64,000 nt of DNA. Source: Hymenobacter latericoloratus. GTDB taxonomy: Bacteria; Bacteroidota; Bacteroidia; Cytophagales; Hymenobacteraceae. Position 1 is the first letter of the stretch; every line of letters starts with the position of its first letter. The notes beneath the pieces were generated by a model, which did no database searches, was not told where the DNA came from, and saw only the letters and a list, made by a program, of their open reading frames with translations. The stretch is taken from contig NZ_JACHNV010000006.1 in NCBI RefSeq assembly GCF_014199535.1, forward strand, positions 124,001 through 188,000. Direction: 5' to 3'. A program made the translations under genes and the position numbers. This document shows, one piece after another, positions 25,505-34,539 of this stretch.

Positions 25505-26254
25505 ATGGCCCCTTCGTTTACGCAAAAGAAACAGCAGCTTTACCTGGTCCTTAGCGGCATTTTCATTGTCAATGCGCTGCTGGCAGAAATAATCGGGGTT
25601 AAGATTTTTTCGGTGGATGCTCTGCTGGGTTTGCCCGGCAACCTCACGGCGGGGGTTATCATCTGGCCCGTAGTATTCATCACCACCGATATTATCAACG
25701 AGTATTTCGGGCGGCAGGGCGTGCTGCGCGTGAGCTTCCTCACCGTGGGCCTGATTCTGTATGCTTTCCTCGTGATTCTGGCCACCACCAAGCTACCCCC
25801 CGCCCAGTTCTGGCTCGATGTCAATAGCAAAGACACCCAGGGGCGGGCCTTTGATATTGAGTTTGCCTACCAGAGCATTTTCCGCCAGGGCCTGGGTATT
25901 ATCATCGGTTCTATTACGGCCTTTATTATCGGGCAGGTACTGGATGCCTCGGTGTTTCAATGGTTTAGGAGGGTAGCGGGCGGGCGCTACGTGTGGCTGC
26001 GTGCCACCGGCTCCACGCTGATTTCCCAGCTCGTCGATTCCTTCGTGGTGTTGTTTGTGGCGTTTTACGTGTTTGGCAACTGGACCTTTGAGCAGGTGCT
26101 GAGCGTGGCAAACACCAACTACTGGTATAAATTCGCGGCGGCTATCCTGCTCACGCCCCTGCTTTACCTGGCCCACTACCTCATTGATGGGTATTTGGGC
26201 CAGGATGAAACGCTAGAGCTACAGCAGGAAGCCGCCGCTGATAGTAGCGTGTAA
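25505..26254 (+). CDS. Queuosine precursor transporter (YhhQ/VUT family)
   Basis: 249 residues from ATG 25505 (MAPSFTQKKQQLYLVL). About six membrane helices with family signatures: LAEIIGVKIF, TAGVIIWPVVFITTDIINEYFG, and ATGSTLISQLVDSFVVLFVAF. These match the YhhQ/VUT group that imports queuosine precursors (preQ0/preQ1), used to modify tRNA anticodons. It follows rnz by 84 bases on the same strand, so two tRNA-maturation functions sit together; trpS follows. The upstream open frame from 25442 adds an Arg-rich stretch without support. Confidence 0.87.
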   Translation: MAPSFTQKKQQLYLVLSGIFIVNALLAEIIGVKIFSVDALLGLPGNLTAGVIIWPVVFITTDIINEYFGRQGVLRVSFLTVGLILYAFLVILATTKLPPAQFWLDVNSKDTQGRAFDIEFAYQSIFRQGLGIIIGSITAFIIGQVLDASVFQWFRRVAGGRYVWLRATGSTLISQLVDSFVVLFVAFYVFGNWTFEQVLSVANTNYWYKFAAAILLTPLLYLAHYLIDGYLGQDETLELQQEAAADSSV

Positions 26255-26258
26255 TTTT

Positions 26259-26338
26259 GAGTTGCCAGTTGCGAGTTATCAGTTGCCAGTCAACTCGATA
26301 TCCGTTCCTGACAACTCCCAACTGACAACCCATAACTG
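26259..26338. repeat. Degenerate palindrome (GTTGCCAGTT family), abutting trpS
   Basis: Arms 26259-26289 and 26308-26338 pair at about two thirds of positions. The GAGTTGCCAGTT...CAACT words are shared with the element between kdpF and kdpA (41935-41994). The right arm ends 4 bases before the trpS ATG. Confidence 0.6.
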
Positions 26339-26342
26339 ATTC

Positions 26343-27320
26343 ATGTCCCGCATCCTTACCGGCATCCAGAGCACGGGCCGCCCGCACTTAGGCAACTTGC
26401 TCGGCGCCATTCTTCCGGCCATTGAGCTGTCGCAGCAGAGCGCCAACGAGTCGCTGCTGTTTATTGCCGATCTGCACTCCCTAACTACCGTGCGCGACGC
26501 CGACACGCTGCGCCAGAACACCTACGCGGTGGCGGCTGCCTGGCTGGCCTGCGGTTTCGATACCGAGAAGAACCTGTTCTACCGCCAATCGGATGTGCCG
26601 CAGGTAACGGAGCTGACCTGGTACCTCTCGTGCTTTACGCCCTACCCCATGCTGGCGAATGCACACTCCTTCAAGGATAAAAGCAACCGCCTCTCCGACG
26701 TGAATGCGGGCCTGTTTACCTACCCCGTGCTCATGGCCGCCGATATTCTGCTCTACGACGCGGAGTTCGTGCCCGTGGGCAAGGACCAGATTCAGCACCT
26801 GGAAATTACCCGCGACATTGCCTCGGCCTTCAACAACCGCTACGGCGAAACCTTCGTGCTGCCCCAGGCCCGCGTGGATGAGCAGCTGATGACCATTCCG
26901 GGCCTCGATGGGCAGAAGATGAGCAAGAGCTACGGCAACATCATCGACATTTTCGTGGATGATAAGACCCTGCTCAAAACCATCCGCAGCATCGTATCGG
27001 ACAGCACCCCGCTGGAGGAGCCCAAAAACCCCGACACCGATACTACCTTCAAGCTGTACTCCCTGCTGGCCTCACCCCAGCAGGTAGAAGAAATGCGCCA
27101 GAACTACCTGCGCGGCGGCTACGGCTACGGGCACGCCAAAACGGCCCTCTACGAGCTGATCCGCACCCGTTTTGCGCAGGAGCGGGAACAGTTCAATTTC
27201 TACATCAACAACCTGCCGGAAATTGACCGCCAGCTGGCCGAAGGCGCCCGCAAAGCCCAGGCCTACGGCACTACCATTCTCAATAAAGTACGCGAGAAGG
27301 TCGGGTACTCGGTACGGTAA
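26343..27320 (+). CDS. trpS: Tryptophan--tRNA ligase
   Basis: 325 residues, normal for bacterial TrpRS. Class I signatures are intact: TGIQSTGRPHLGNLLGAI (HIGH-like HLGN at the N-terminus) and GQKMSKSYGN (KMSKS, about 195). The tryptophan pocket region VPVGKDQIQHLEITRDIA is also present. It charges tRNA-Trp in the cytoplasm. It lies in a string of tRNA-related genes (rnz, queuosine transporter, trpS), each separated by a repeat or a short gap, so they may be separately expressed. Confidence 0.96.
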   Translation: MSRILTGIQSTGRPHLGNLLGAILPAIELSQQSANESLLFIADLHSLTTVRDADTLRQNTYAVAAAWLACGFDTEKNLFYRQSDVPQVTELTWYLSCFTPYPMLANAHSFKDKSNRLSDVNAGLFTYPVLMAADILLYDAEFVPVGKDQIQHLEITRDIASAFNNRYGETFVLPQARVDEQLMTIPGLDGQKMSKSYGNIIDIFVDDKTLLKTIRSIVSDSTPLEEPKNPDTDTTFKLYSLLASPQQVEEMRQNYLRGGYGYGHAKTALYELIRTRFAQEREQFNFYINNLPEIDRQLAEGARKAQAYGTTILNKVREKVGYSVR

Positions 27321-27330
27321 GCGGGGAAGC

Positions 27331-27577
27331 GTGTCATGGCGAGGAGGCACGACGACGCCATCCTTCCTGACCAACGTGTTACCCCCCTGAAACGTGACAA
27401 GCCTTGCCCTGTTGTCATGGCGAGGACGCAGGACGACGCCATCCTTCCTGACCAACGTGCCACTCACTGAAACGTGACAAGCCCTTGACGCTACCATACG
27501 TCAGGGGCTTGTCACGTTACGGAGCTTGTCACAAGCAGAGGACGGATGGCTTCGTCGTGCCTCCTCGCCATGACGAT
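27331..27577. repeat. Composite palindromic element, copy 1 (TGTCATGGCGAGGA family)
   Basis: Two direct units of 80 bases (27331-27410, 27411-27490), each beginning TGTCATGGCGAGG and containing GCCATCCTTCCTGACCAACG and AAACGTGACAAG. They are followed by an inverted arm (about 27499-27574) ending CCTCGCCATGAC. An inner hairpin GTGACAAGCCC/GGGCTTGTCAC lies at 27473-27514. A second copy with the same architecture is at 53115-53357. Confidence 0.85.
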
Positions 27578-27579
27578 TT

Positions 27580-28416
27580 TTAATACGGCAGGCCGTCGAT
27601 GGTAATGTGGGGCTGCTCGTGGGAGAAGCTGAAGCCGACTTTGCGGGCACGGCTGACCTGCTGATTTTCCAGCTTCTGCTTCACGCTGATTTTCTGGATG
27701 TCGTCGAGGGGCGGGGCAATCAAATCGTTGTTGACGGCGGCAATCATGGCGCTTTCCACGAAGAGTTTGAGTGCATCCGCCGTAATGCGGTTGTCCGACA
27801 TATCATTATCGGGCAACTCCAGCTGCTGCACACCCTCCAGGAAGTAGTGATTATCAATATTGACCAGCAGGCGGCCTACCAGATAGCCGGGGTCGTTCAT
27901 GCGCTGGTATTTGATGCTGTCGGCCATAAAGTTGTAGGCCATGATGTGCCCGAAGAAGCGGCGCCGGAAATCGTCCTGCACGTACTTGGTTTCCATGGGG
28001 CCATAGTCCTCGGGAAAGGTGACGATGTTGGAGTGCAGCACGAATACCAACAGGTCGCCGGAAAAGCGAATGTGAAACTCCATGTCGTTGACCGGCCGGT
28101 ACTCAATCACCACCGTCGAATCGACGGGCGTGATCTTGCGGCTCAACTCCACCACCAGCTCCTGCGACACCTTGCGCAGCAAGTCGAAGGTAGCCAGGGT
28201 GTTGCGGTAGATAGCCTGCTTGACCGAGGACTTCTGCCTGAGGCCTTCGAAAATCTGGTCGAGGCGGTCTTCGGGGGTAGGACCCGGCTCGCCGGGCGCG
28301 TGAGTCGGCAGCCCGTCGGAGTTGGGACAGCCCGTGGTGGTTAGCGGAGCACTGGGCGCGGCGTCCTCGGGCCGGAGCGGCGCGGCAGCAGACGTGGTAG
28401 GGGGCGTATCTTCCAT
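27580..28416 (-). CDS. Hypothetical cytoplasmic protein
   Basis: 278 residues from ATG 28416 (MEDTPPTTSAAAP). The first 50 residues are a Pro/Ala/Thr-rich disordered tail. The rest is a folded, charged domain without membrane segments, with distinctive stretches FEGLRQKSSVKQAIYRNTLATF, DMEFHIRFSGDLLVFVLHSNIVTF, KYVQDDFRRRFFGHIMAYNFMADS and DNDMSDNRITADALKLF. I do not recognise a named family; it reads like a conserved Bacteroidota protein of unknown function. The composite repeat begins 3 bases beyond its stop. Confidence 0.72.
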   Translation of the reverse strand: MEDTPPTTSAAAPLRPEDAAPSAPLTTTGCPNSDGLPTHAPGEPGPTPEDRLDQIFEGLRQKSSVKQAIYRNTLATFDLLRKVSQELVVELSRKITPVDSTVVIEYRPVNDMEFHIRFSGDLLVFVLHSNIVTFPEDYGPMETKYVQDDFRRRFFGHIMAYNFMADSIKYQRMNDPGYLVGRLLVNIDNHYFLEGVQQLELPDNDMSDNRITADALKLFVESAMIAAVNNDLIAPPLDDIQKISVKQKLENQQVSRARKVGFSFSHEQPHITIDGLPY

Positions 28417-28625
28417 GAAAAAGCAAATCAGCGGCGGCAATAACCGGCGCGGCGGTGAAAAAACGGCTGCCCCGTATGGCAACCTTATAAGCCCGTACTT
28501 ACGGAAAGGCCGGGGGTAGGAGTTTACGCTGGAGGCAGATTCGGGCCCGCCGCACCGCTCCGGCGGATTTTGCTTAGCTACCAATCGTCTGTATTCCCGA
28601 AGGCTCCACTGGAAAAAGTGGTTGG

Positions 28626-29786
28626 CTACTCGGGCGCACCATCCAGCGCGGGTGGGGGCAGCAGGTGGGCCGCCACCGGCCAGGCGTTGCTGCGGAACGC
28701 CACCGTGCGCAGGCCTGGGTGGGCAAACTCCGGGGTGGCGGGCAAGAGCATAGCGGCGGCCGCTGGGTGGCGCAGGGCCTCCTCCACCGTGCGCACGGCG
28801 CCGGCGGGCACCAGCCGGCGCTCCAGCTCCGCCAGCAGCGCGGCGCCGGGCACCTGGGCAATGCGCTGGCGCAGCATTTCCTCCAAGGTGGCGCGGTGGG
28901 CTACCCGGCTAGTGTTGGTGTGAAAGCGCGCATCGGTGGCCCACTCAGGGCGCTCCAGCACCGCGCACAGCTGCTGAAACTGGCGGTCGGCGCCTACGGC
29001 CAGCAGCAGACGCACCCCGTCCTGGGCGGTGTACACGGTGCCGTAGGGCACAATGCTGGGGTGACCCGAGCCCAAGGGCTGGGGGTCGTGGCCCGTGACA
29101 AGGTAAGTTGCCGCCTGGTTGGCCAAAGAAGCCAGGGCACTATCCCAGAGCGACACCTGCACCAGGGCGCCCCGGCCGGTTCGCTCGCGCTGGTACAGGG
29201 CCGTGAGTAGTCCTTCTTTGAGCTGGTGAGCGGTGAGCAGGTCGATGAGGGCCACCGGCATCTTCTGAGGCTCCTGGCCCGGCCCGGGCGCATTCAGGTG
29301 CATGAAGCCGGTTTCGGCCTGCAGCACGGCATCATAGCCGGCGCGGTGCGCTTCGGGGCCGTAGCCGGTGATGTGGCCGTAAATCAGGCGCGGGTTCAGG
29401 GCCGACAGGGTGGCGTAATCCACTTGCAGCTTCTCGGCGTCGCCGGGCTTGTAGCTGGCCAGGATGAGGTCGGCGGAGGCGGCGAGGCGGTGCACTTCGG
29501 CGCGGCCGGCGGGGGTAGCGAGGTCGATGATCTGGCTGCGCTTGCCCCAGTTGGCGCAGCTGAAGTACGCGGAAACGGTAGTATCGGGAGCTTCGGCGGC
29601 GGTGCGCCAGGTGCGGGTCACGTCGCCGGCCGGCGCTTCAATCTTCAGTACCTCGGCGCCTAACTCGGCCAGAAACTGCCCCACCTGCGGCCCGGCCAGC
29701 ACGGAAGCCAATTCCAGCACGCGCAGGCCGCTGAGGGGTAGCGGGGCAGAATCCGCCGCCGGGGGAGGGGTAGTAACGGGAGTCAT
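28626..29786 (-). CDS. Family III CoA-transferase (CaiB/BaiF)
   Basis: 386 residues from ATG 29786 (MTPVTTPPPA). The family opening is clear: LSGLRVLELASVLAGPQVGQFLAELGAEVLKIE. The conserved Asp nucleophile region follows (about 165-175, YDAVLQAETGFMHL, then QKMPVALIDLLTAHQLKEGLLTALY). Such enzymes move CoA between organic acids in the cytoplasm; substrate cannot be read from the sequence and neighbours give no clue. Length (386) is typical. The upstream extension to 29909 is Gly/Arg-rich and rejected. Confidence 0.9.
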   Translation of the reverse strand: MTPVTTPPPAADSAPLPLSGLRVLELASVLAGPQVGQFLAELGAEVLKIEAPAGDVTRTWRTAAEAPDTTVSAYFSCANWGKRSQIIDLATPAGRAEVHRLAASADLILASYKPGDAEKLQVDYATLSALNPRLIYGHITGYGPEAHRAGYDAVLQAETGFMHLNAPGPGQEPQKMPVALIDLLTAHQLKEGLLTALYQRERTGRGALVQVSLWDSALASLANQAATYLVTGHDPQPLGSGHPSIVPYGTVYTAQDGVRLLLAVGADRQFQQLCAVLERPEWATDARFHTNTSRVAHRATLEEMLRQRIAQVPGAALLAELERRLVPAGAVRTVEEALRHPAAAAMLLPATPEFAHPGLRTVAFRSNAWPVAAHLLPPPALDGAPE

Positions 29787-29925
29787 TGGGGAGAAGCAAA
29801 CGAACATCAGCCCGCAAGATAGCCGGGCGCGCCCAAGGCCGCGAAAATGCGCGCCGCCCCCGCTGCCCCGCCCGGACGGGCAGGGCAGCAGGCCCCCGGT
29901 GGCAGCCAACTTCGAGCGGGCCCGA

Positions 29926-30591
29926 TTAGGGGGCGGGCTGACGAAGCGCCTCGGCTACTTCCTCCAGGCGCTTGGCAATGGGCTCCAGCAGGTCGGGGGG
30001 CACGGGCACCTGCCCGGCGCCGCGGGCCTTGAGGTAGCGCACCACGGCCATCTGATTGTGCAGGGCCGCTTCGGCCGCTTCGCGCCGGTGCTCCCAGGCC
30101 TGCTCACCAGCCCTCGTGCGGGTTTCCTGGCGGGCTTCCAGGGCCTGCATCACCAGGGCCGCGAGCTGGCGCAGCACCTGCTGCTCGGCGGGGCTGAACT
30201 GCCGGGGCTCGTAGCCGGCCAAGCATACCGTGCCAATGGCCAGGCCCTGGGTGGTGCACACGGGAGCCCCGGCGTAGAAGCGCACCCGCCGCTCGCGGGT
30301 GGCGGCGGTAGCTTGCCCAGCGGGCAGGTCTTGGAAGACGAGCACGGGCGTTTCGGCCAGCACCGCCCGGGAGCACAGGGTGTGCTCGGGCCCCATCGAC
30401 TCCTGGGCCGGCATTCCCACGCTGGCTTTGTGCCAGACCTCGGCCGCCCCCACGAAGGCTATGCGCGCCACGGGCACGCTGAAAATATAGGCGGCTAGCT
30501 CTACCAGATCATCGAATAACTTTTCCCGGGCGGAATGGAGAATATCGTAGGCTTGCAGCGCCCGTTGGCGCTCCTGTTGGCCTTGTAGCAT
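29926..30591 (-). CDS. GAF-domain protein
   Basis: 221 residues from ATG 30591 (MLQGQQERQRALQAYD). A single GAF domain (about 20-155) with FDDLVELAAYIFSVPVARIAFV, HTLCSRAVLAETPVLVFQDL, RFYAGAPVCTTQGLAIGTVCLAGYEPRQFSP. A long Ala/Glu-rich helix follows (LRQLAALVMQALEARQE). There is no output domain, so it may act as a free-standing sensor or partner of a kinase encoded elsewhere. GAF domains bind small molecules or cyclic nucleotides; ligand unknown. Confidence 0.85.
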   Translation of the reverse strand: MLQGQQERQRALQAYDILHSAREKLFDDLVELAAYIFSVPVARIAFVGAAEVWHKASVGMPAQESMGPEHTLCSRAVLAETPVLVFQDLPAGQATAATRERRVRFYAGAPVCTTQGLAIGTVCLAGYEPRQFSPAEQQVLRQLAALVMQALEARQETRTRAGEQAWEHRREAAEAALHNQMAVVRYLKARGAGQVPVPPDLLEPIAKRLEEVAEALRQPAP

Positions 30592-30733
30592 AGCATATAC
30601 ACCGCGGCGCCTTGTGCCCGCGCGGCTCAGCGAAGATAGCATAAAAGTGCCGGTCAGCCAAGGCCGCTCCTGTGCCGGGCCCTCCGGCCCGCCGCCCAGC
30701 CAGCTCCGCCCCCCCCCGTCCGCCCGGGTGCGC

Positions 30734-31474
30734 CTACTCCCGGCGGCCCAGCCGCGCGAATACCGGAAACGCTACGGTCCGCTCGCCGGGGCCCCACAGC
30801 TGGGTTAGCTCGTCGGCAATGCCCGGCACGGGGTCGTGGCCGTGCTGCTTCTCGTACTTCACCACGCTCGACCAGGTGCGCAGGTAGTTCAGAAACCACT
30901 CCGCCGACCACTGCCGATGCACCGCGAACCGGGCCTGCTGCACCCCGGCAAACGGAAAGGGCAGGCGGGCGTACTCGTCGTCGATGTGCCAGCGGTTGTT
31001 GTCCCAGTAGGGCCGCATGGTGCCGGCGTAAAACTCCCGAATCAGCGGGTCCAGCTCCGGGCTTACTTGCACCAGTCCGTAACCCCACTCGGCCACTACC
31101 CCGCCGGGGCGCAGCAACCGGTTTACCTCTTGGTTAAACGCCGCCAACTCAAACCAGTGCAGGGCCTGGGCCACGGTTATCAGGTCGAAGTGACTGGCGG
31201 GGAAGGGCGCGTGCTCGGCGGTTGAGGGTTGGTAGGTGATGTTGGCCCGGGCGGGGGCCTGGGCCAGCTGCGAGGCGCTAAGGTCGGTGGCTTCTACCTG
31301 CTGAAAGTGCCCGGCCAGCACCACGGCTACCTGCCCGTTGCCGGTGGCGCAGTCCCAGGCCCGCTGGCGCCCGGGCACCTGGGGCAGCAGCCACTGGTAC
31401 AGCTCCGGGGGGTAGTCGATGCGGTAGCGGGCGTAGAGTTCGGCCTGGCTGGAAAAACGGTCGAGGGTGGGCAT
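30734..31474 (-). CDS. Class I SAM-dependent methyltransferase
   Basis: 246 residues, cytoplasmic. The Rossmann-type SAM site is visible: AWDCATGNGQVAVVLA (motif I, about 39-54), VEATDLSASQL (motif II acid), AEHAPFPASHFDLITVAQALHWFE (motifs III-IV) and LLRPGGVVAEWGYG. The ALHWF pattern is common among methyltransferases acting on small molecules or tRNA. Substrate unknown. It is divergently transcribed from the Gfo/Idh/MocA oxidoreductase (110 bases between starts). Confidence 0.88.
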   Translation of the reverse strand: MPTLDRFSSQAELYARYRIDYPPELYQWLLPQVPGRQRAWDCATGNGQVAVVLAGHFQQVEATDLSASQLAQAPARANITYQPSTAEHAPFPASHFDLITVAQALHWFELAAFNQEVNRLLRPGGVVAEWGYGLVQVSPELDPLIREFYAGTMRPYWDNNRWHIDDEYARLPFPFAGVQQARFAVHRQWSAEWFLNYLRTWSSVVKYEKQHGHDPVPGIADELTQLWGPGERTVAFPVFARLGRRE

Positions 31475-31584
31475 CGGGGTTTGGTGGTTTGTGCGTTTGT
31501 TTGTGGCCGCCGCCAGCGGCCGGTACTGTTTACGGCTTTTTGGCGGGCACTGCCGTAGTGCTGCTACCTCCTACCTCTCTTTCC

Positions 31585-32595
31585 ATGAGCAACCCTATTC
31601 AAACCGGCCTGCTGGCCTTTGGCATGTCGGGCCGCATTTTTCACGCCCCTTTCGTGGCTACCCACCCGGGCTTTCAGCTGCGGGCCGTGGTGGAACGCAG
31701 CCGTAAGCAAGTAGCTGACTTCTACCCCGGCGTTATCAGTTACGACAGCGTAGCCGAACTGCTGGCCGACCCTAAAATCGAGCTGGTCATCATCAATACG
31801 CCCAACGGCACCCACTTCGAGCTGGCCCGCGAAGCCCTGCGGGCCAGCAAGCACGTACTCATCGAAAAGCCGGTAACCACCACTCTCGCGGAGCTGGATG
31901 AGCTGCTGGCGTTGGCGAAGGAGCGCGGCCTGCACCTGCTGGCCTACCAGAACCGCCGCTGGGACAGTGACTTTCAGCTGGTGCGCGAGGTAGTGGAAAG
32001 CCGGCAGCTGGGCCGCATTACCGAAGTGCATTTCCGCTTCGACCGGTACAAGGCGGCGCTCAACGCCAAGGTGTTCAAGGAAGACCCCGCTACCCCCGGC
32101 AGCGGCCTGAGCTTTGACCTGGGCCCGCACGTGCTGGACCAGGCTCTGAGCTTGTTCGGGCGGCCCGAGCGGGTGCACAACACCCTGAGCTGCCACCGCC
32201 CCGGCTCCCGCGTCAACGACTACTTCCACTTCCACCTCGCCTACCCCGGCGGCCTGAACGTATTTGTGGCGGGCAGCCTGCTGACGGCCGCCCCGGTGCC
32301 GGCCTACGTGCTGCACGGCACGCTGGGCTCCTTTCAGAAACAGCGCACCGACGGGCAGGAAACCCAACTCGACCAGGGCCTGCTGCCCACCGATGCCGCC
32401 TACGGCCTAGATTCCAGCACCGGCGAGTTGACCGTGGTAGTCGGCAACGGCGAGAAAACCGTGACCACACTTGCCGCTCCGCGCGGCAACTACCCCGGCC
32501 TGTTTGAGGACGTGCATCAGACGTTGCGGCAGGGAGTTCCCTACCCCATTCGGGCCGATGAGCTGCGCTGGCAGCTGGAAATCCTGGCGCAGTAG
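31585..32595 (+). CDS. Gfo/Idh/MocA family oxidoreductase
   Basis: 336 residues from ATG 31585 (MSNPIQTGLLAFGMSG). N-terminal NAD(P)-binding Rossmann fold with LLAFGMSGRIFHAPFV, VIINTPNGTHFELAREAL and the catalytic-region EKP motif (HVLIEKPVTTT, about 95). The C-terminal half (GSGLSFDLGPHVLDQALSLFG) is the substrate-binding beta-sheet domain. These enzymes oxidise or reduce sugars and related compounds in the cytoplasm. Length is normal. Specific substrate cannot be inferred. Confidence 0.92.
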   Translation: MSNPIQTGLLAFGMSGRIFHAPFVATHPGFQLRAVVERSRKQVADFYPGVISYDSVAELLADPKIELVIINTPNGTHFELAREALRASKHVLIEKPVTTTLAELDELLALAKERGLHLLAYQNRRWDSDFQLVREVVESRQLGRITEVHFRFDRYKAALNAKVFKEDPATPGSGLSFDLGPHVLDQALSLFGRPERVHNTLSCHRPGSRVNDYFHFHLAYPGGLNVFVAGSLLTAAPVPAYVLHGTLGSFQKQRTDGQETQLDQGLLPTDAAYGLDSSTGELTVVVGNGEKTVTTLAAPRGNYPGLFEDVHQTLRQGVPYPIRADELRWQLEILAQ

Positions 32596-32630
32596 CGGGA
32601 AGTAGTGCCTTAGCCGGTAGGCTAAGGTAG

Positions 32631-32661
32631 CTGTCATTCCGGGCCCCGCGAGGAATGACAG
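32631..32661. repeat. Short GTCATTCC palindrome
   Basis: 10-base perfect arms (CTGTCATTCC and GGAATGACAG) with an 11-base loop, probably a small remnant of the GTCATTC-ended repeat families seen elsewhere in the window. Confidence 0.6.
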
Positions 32662-32756
32662 TCGTTGATGGAATTCATAACAGGAGACAGAGCACCTCAC
32701 CCCGCCACGGGTAGCGTGAAGCTGAAGGTGCTGCCGCTGCCCAGCTCGCTTTCTAC

Positions 32757-34496
32757 CTAGAGCTGTCCGCCCTGGCTGCCGATAAACTCGCGGGCGATGC
32801 TTAGGCCCAGGCCGGAACCGCCTTTGTAGCCGCTCTGGTTGGGAATCTGGACGAAGCGCTGGAAGATTTTTTCCTGATACTGCGGGGCAATGCCGGGACC
32901 GTGGTCCTGCACGCTGATGCGGACCTGGGGCTGAGCCTCGGTGGTGAGGGCCGCCCGGATGTGAATCTGCGCCTGCTCGGGGGAGTAGCGGATGGCGTTG
33001 GCCAGCAGGTTGAGCAGCACCCAGGTGGTTTTCTCGATGTCGGCGCGCACGGGGGGTAGGGTGTCGGTAATCTGGATGTCGAGGGAGAGCTGCTTGGGCT
33101 GGAGCTGGAGCTGAATGGTAGCGGCGGCAAACTGCACCACCTCAGTCACGCGGGCCGCCTGGAAGTTGAGCTGGATGTTGCCCGACTCTAGCCGCGACAC
33201 GTCAATCAGCTCCCCCACCAGCCGCAGCAGGCGCTGGTTTTCCTGTTTGATGGTGGCCAAAATGTTCTGCTGCTCTTCATTCACAGGCCCGACCTTGCCG
33301 TTTTGCAGCAGCTTCAAACTGAAGTTGATACTCGACAAAGGCGTTTTCAGCTCATGCGACACCGTAGCCAGAAAGTTCGACTTGGCCTGGTCCAGCTTCT
33401 TGTACTCCGACACGTTGCGCAGCGTCAGAATGGAGCCCACGAACTCCATCTTATCCAGAGCCTCATTGAAGCTCACCACGTCATTCACACTGACGCGGTA
33501 GTAGGCTTCCTCATCGTGCTGGGCCAGGGTAAGGACAGGGGCGGCTTCGGTGGGTCGCTGGGCCGCCGGCGTATCCAGGTGGCGTAGTAGCTCCCGGAAC
33601 AGGTCGTTTTGCTGGGCTATTTCCTCAGCGGGGCGGTTTACGAGCTGCTCGGGGGGTAGGGCCAGGAGCTGCTGGGCCACGGGGTTAGCCAGAATCAGGC
33701 GGCGGTTTTCGTCCACCAGCAGCAGGCCTTCATCCAAGTTATTTACTAGGCTAACCATGCGGTTGCGCTCGGCCAGCAGTTGGGCCAGCGTGGAGGTGCG
33801 GTAGTCCTGGAGCTGCACCAGCAGGCGGTTGAAGGCCCGCGCTACGCCGCCAAACTCGTCATGGCTTTCCACCGGAATGGAGTTGGAGTAATCCTGGTGG
33901 GTAGCGTTTTCGATGCTGGCCGAGAGCTTGCGCAACCCACTCACGGCCGCTTCGGGCACGCTCAGCACAAACAACAGGCAGGTCAGGACGGCAAACGTGA
34001 GCAGGGCCAGTACGTAGCCGCTCTGCTCGGTAGCCAAGCGGTTGGCCGCTTCGTTTTTACGCGTGAGGGCCTGGGTATTCACGTCGATGATGCGGTACGT
34101 GAGCTGCCGCATCTGGCCCGTAATGGCCGGAGCCACGGCCGGTACGTCGCCACGTTTCAGCTGCCAAGCACCTTGCTGCTGTTGCAGTTGCGTTAGTCGC
34201 TGCTGCAACTGATTCACCAGCTCCTGTTCGCCAGGCTCCGTCACGTTGCCGGCTTCCCGCAAAAAAGCCTTAGCGAACTGACTTGTAGCAGCGGTATTGG
34301 TCAAGGGCTGGCGCTCTATCTGGTCGAGAGCCCGCAACATTTGCTGGCCCAAATTCACGGAGTACAGGTTGTCCTGCAACACGTTGCGGGCGCTGCGGTC
34401 CAGGCGGTTGAGTGAGTACAAGGTAAACGCACTGACGCCCAGCAGCAGGAGCAGCATGGTCAGGAACGCCAGCGTGATTTTAGTTTTGAGGTTCAT
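32757..34496 (-). CDS. Sensor histidine kinase of the kdp locus, C-terminus cut by an amber codon
   Basis: 579 residues to a TAG at 32757-32759. Architecture: membrane helix 1 (8-27), periplasmic helical sensor, membrane helix 2 (160-180), HAMP (about 181-235), PAS (about 245-365), HisKA with phospho-acceptor His381 (VSHELKTPLSS), and HATPase with N-box LLNLLANAIRYSP, DHGPGIAP and GGSGLGLSIAREF. The frame continues past TAG as VESELGSGSTFSFTLPVAG and ends at TGA 32697-32699. The normal family sequence is GGQ-(I/L)-W-VESE, so TAG replaces a Trp codon and removes 19-20 residues, including the last beta-strand of the ATPase fold. It follows the KdpD half by 43 bases and is the last gene of the kdp operon. 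It probably supplies the kinase part that KdpD lacks. Confidence 0.88.
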   Translation of the reverse strand: MNLKTKITLAFLTMLLLLLGVSAFTLYSLNRLDRSARNVLQDNLYSVNLGQQMLRALDQIERQPLTNTAATSQFAKAFLREAGNVTEPGEQELVNQLQQRLTQLQQQQGAWQLKRGDVPAVAPAITGQMRQLTYRIIDVNTQALTRKNEAANRLATEQSGYVLALLTFAVLTCLLFVLSVPEAAVSGLRKLSASIENATHQDYSNSIPVESHDEFGGVARAFNRLLVQLQDYRTSTLAQLLAERNRMVSLVNNLDEGLLLVDENRRLILANPVAQQLLALPPEQLVNRPAEEIAQQNDLFRELLRHLDTPAAQRPTEAAPVLTLAQHDEEAYYRVSVNDVVSFNEALDKMEFVGSILTLRNVSEYKKLDQAKSNFLATVSHELKTPLSSINFSLKLLQNGKVGPVNEEQQNILATIKQENQRLLRLVGELIDVSRLESGNIQLNFQAARVTEVVQFAAATIQLQLQPKQLSLDIQITDTLPPVRADIEKTTWVLLNLLANAIRYSPEQAQIHIRAALTTEAQPQVRISVQDHGPGIAPQYQEKIFQRFVQIPNQSGYKGGSGLGLSIAREFIGSQGGQL

Positions 34497-34539
34497 GAGC
34501 GAATCAGGGGTAGGAAGCAGGCGGCGGCTGGGGGCAGCA

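Noticed and set aside
1933..32759. TAG recoding (amber read-through or reassignment) to explain the interrupted desaturase and kinase
   Set aside because: TAG is the normal stop of several intact genes here (1933, 17093, 37266, 60330), and no suppressor tRNA or recoding signal is visible; mutation or base-call error is simpler.
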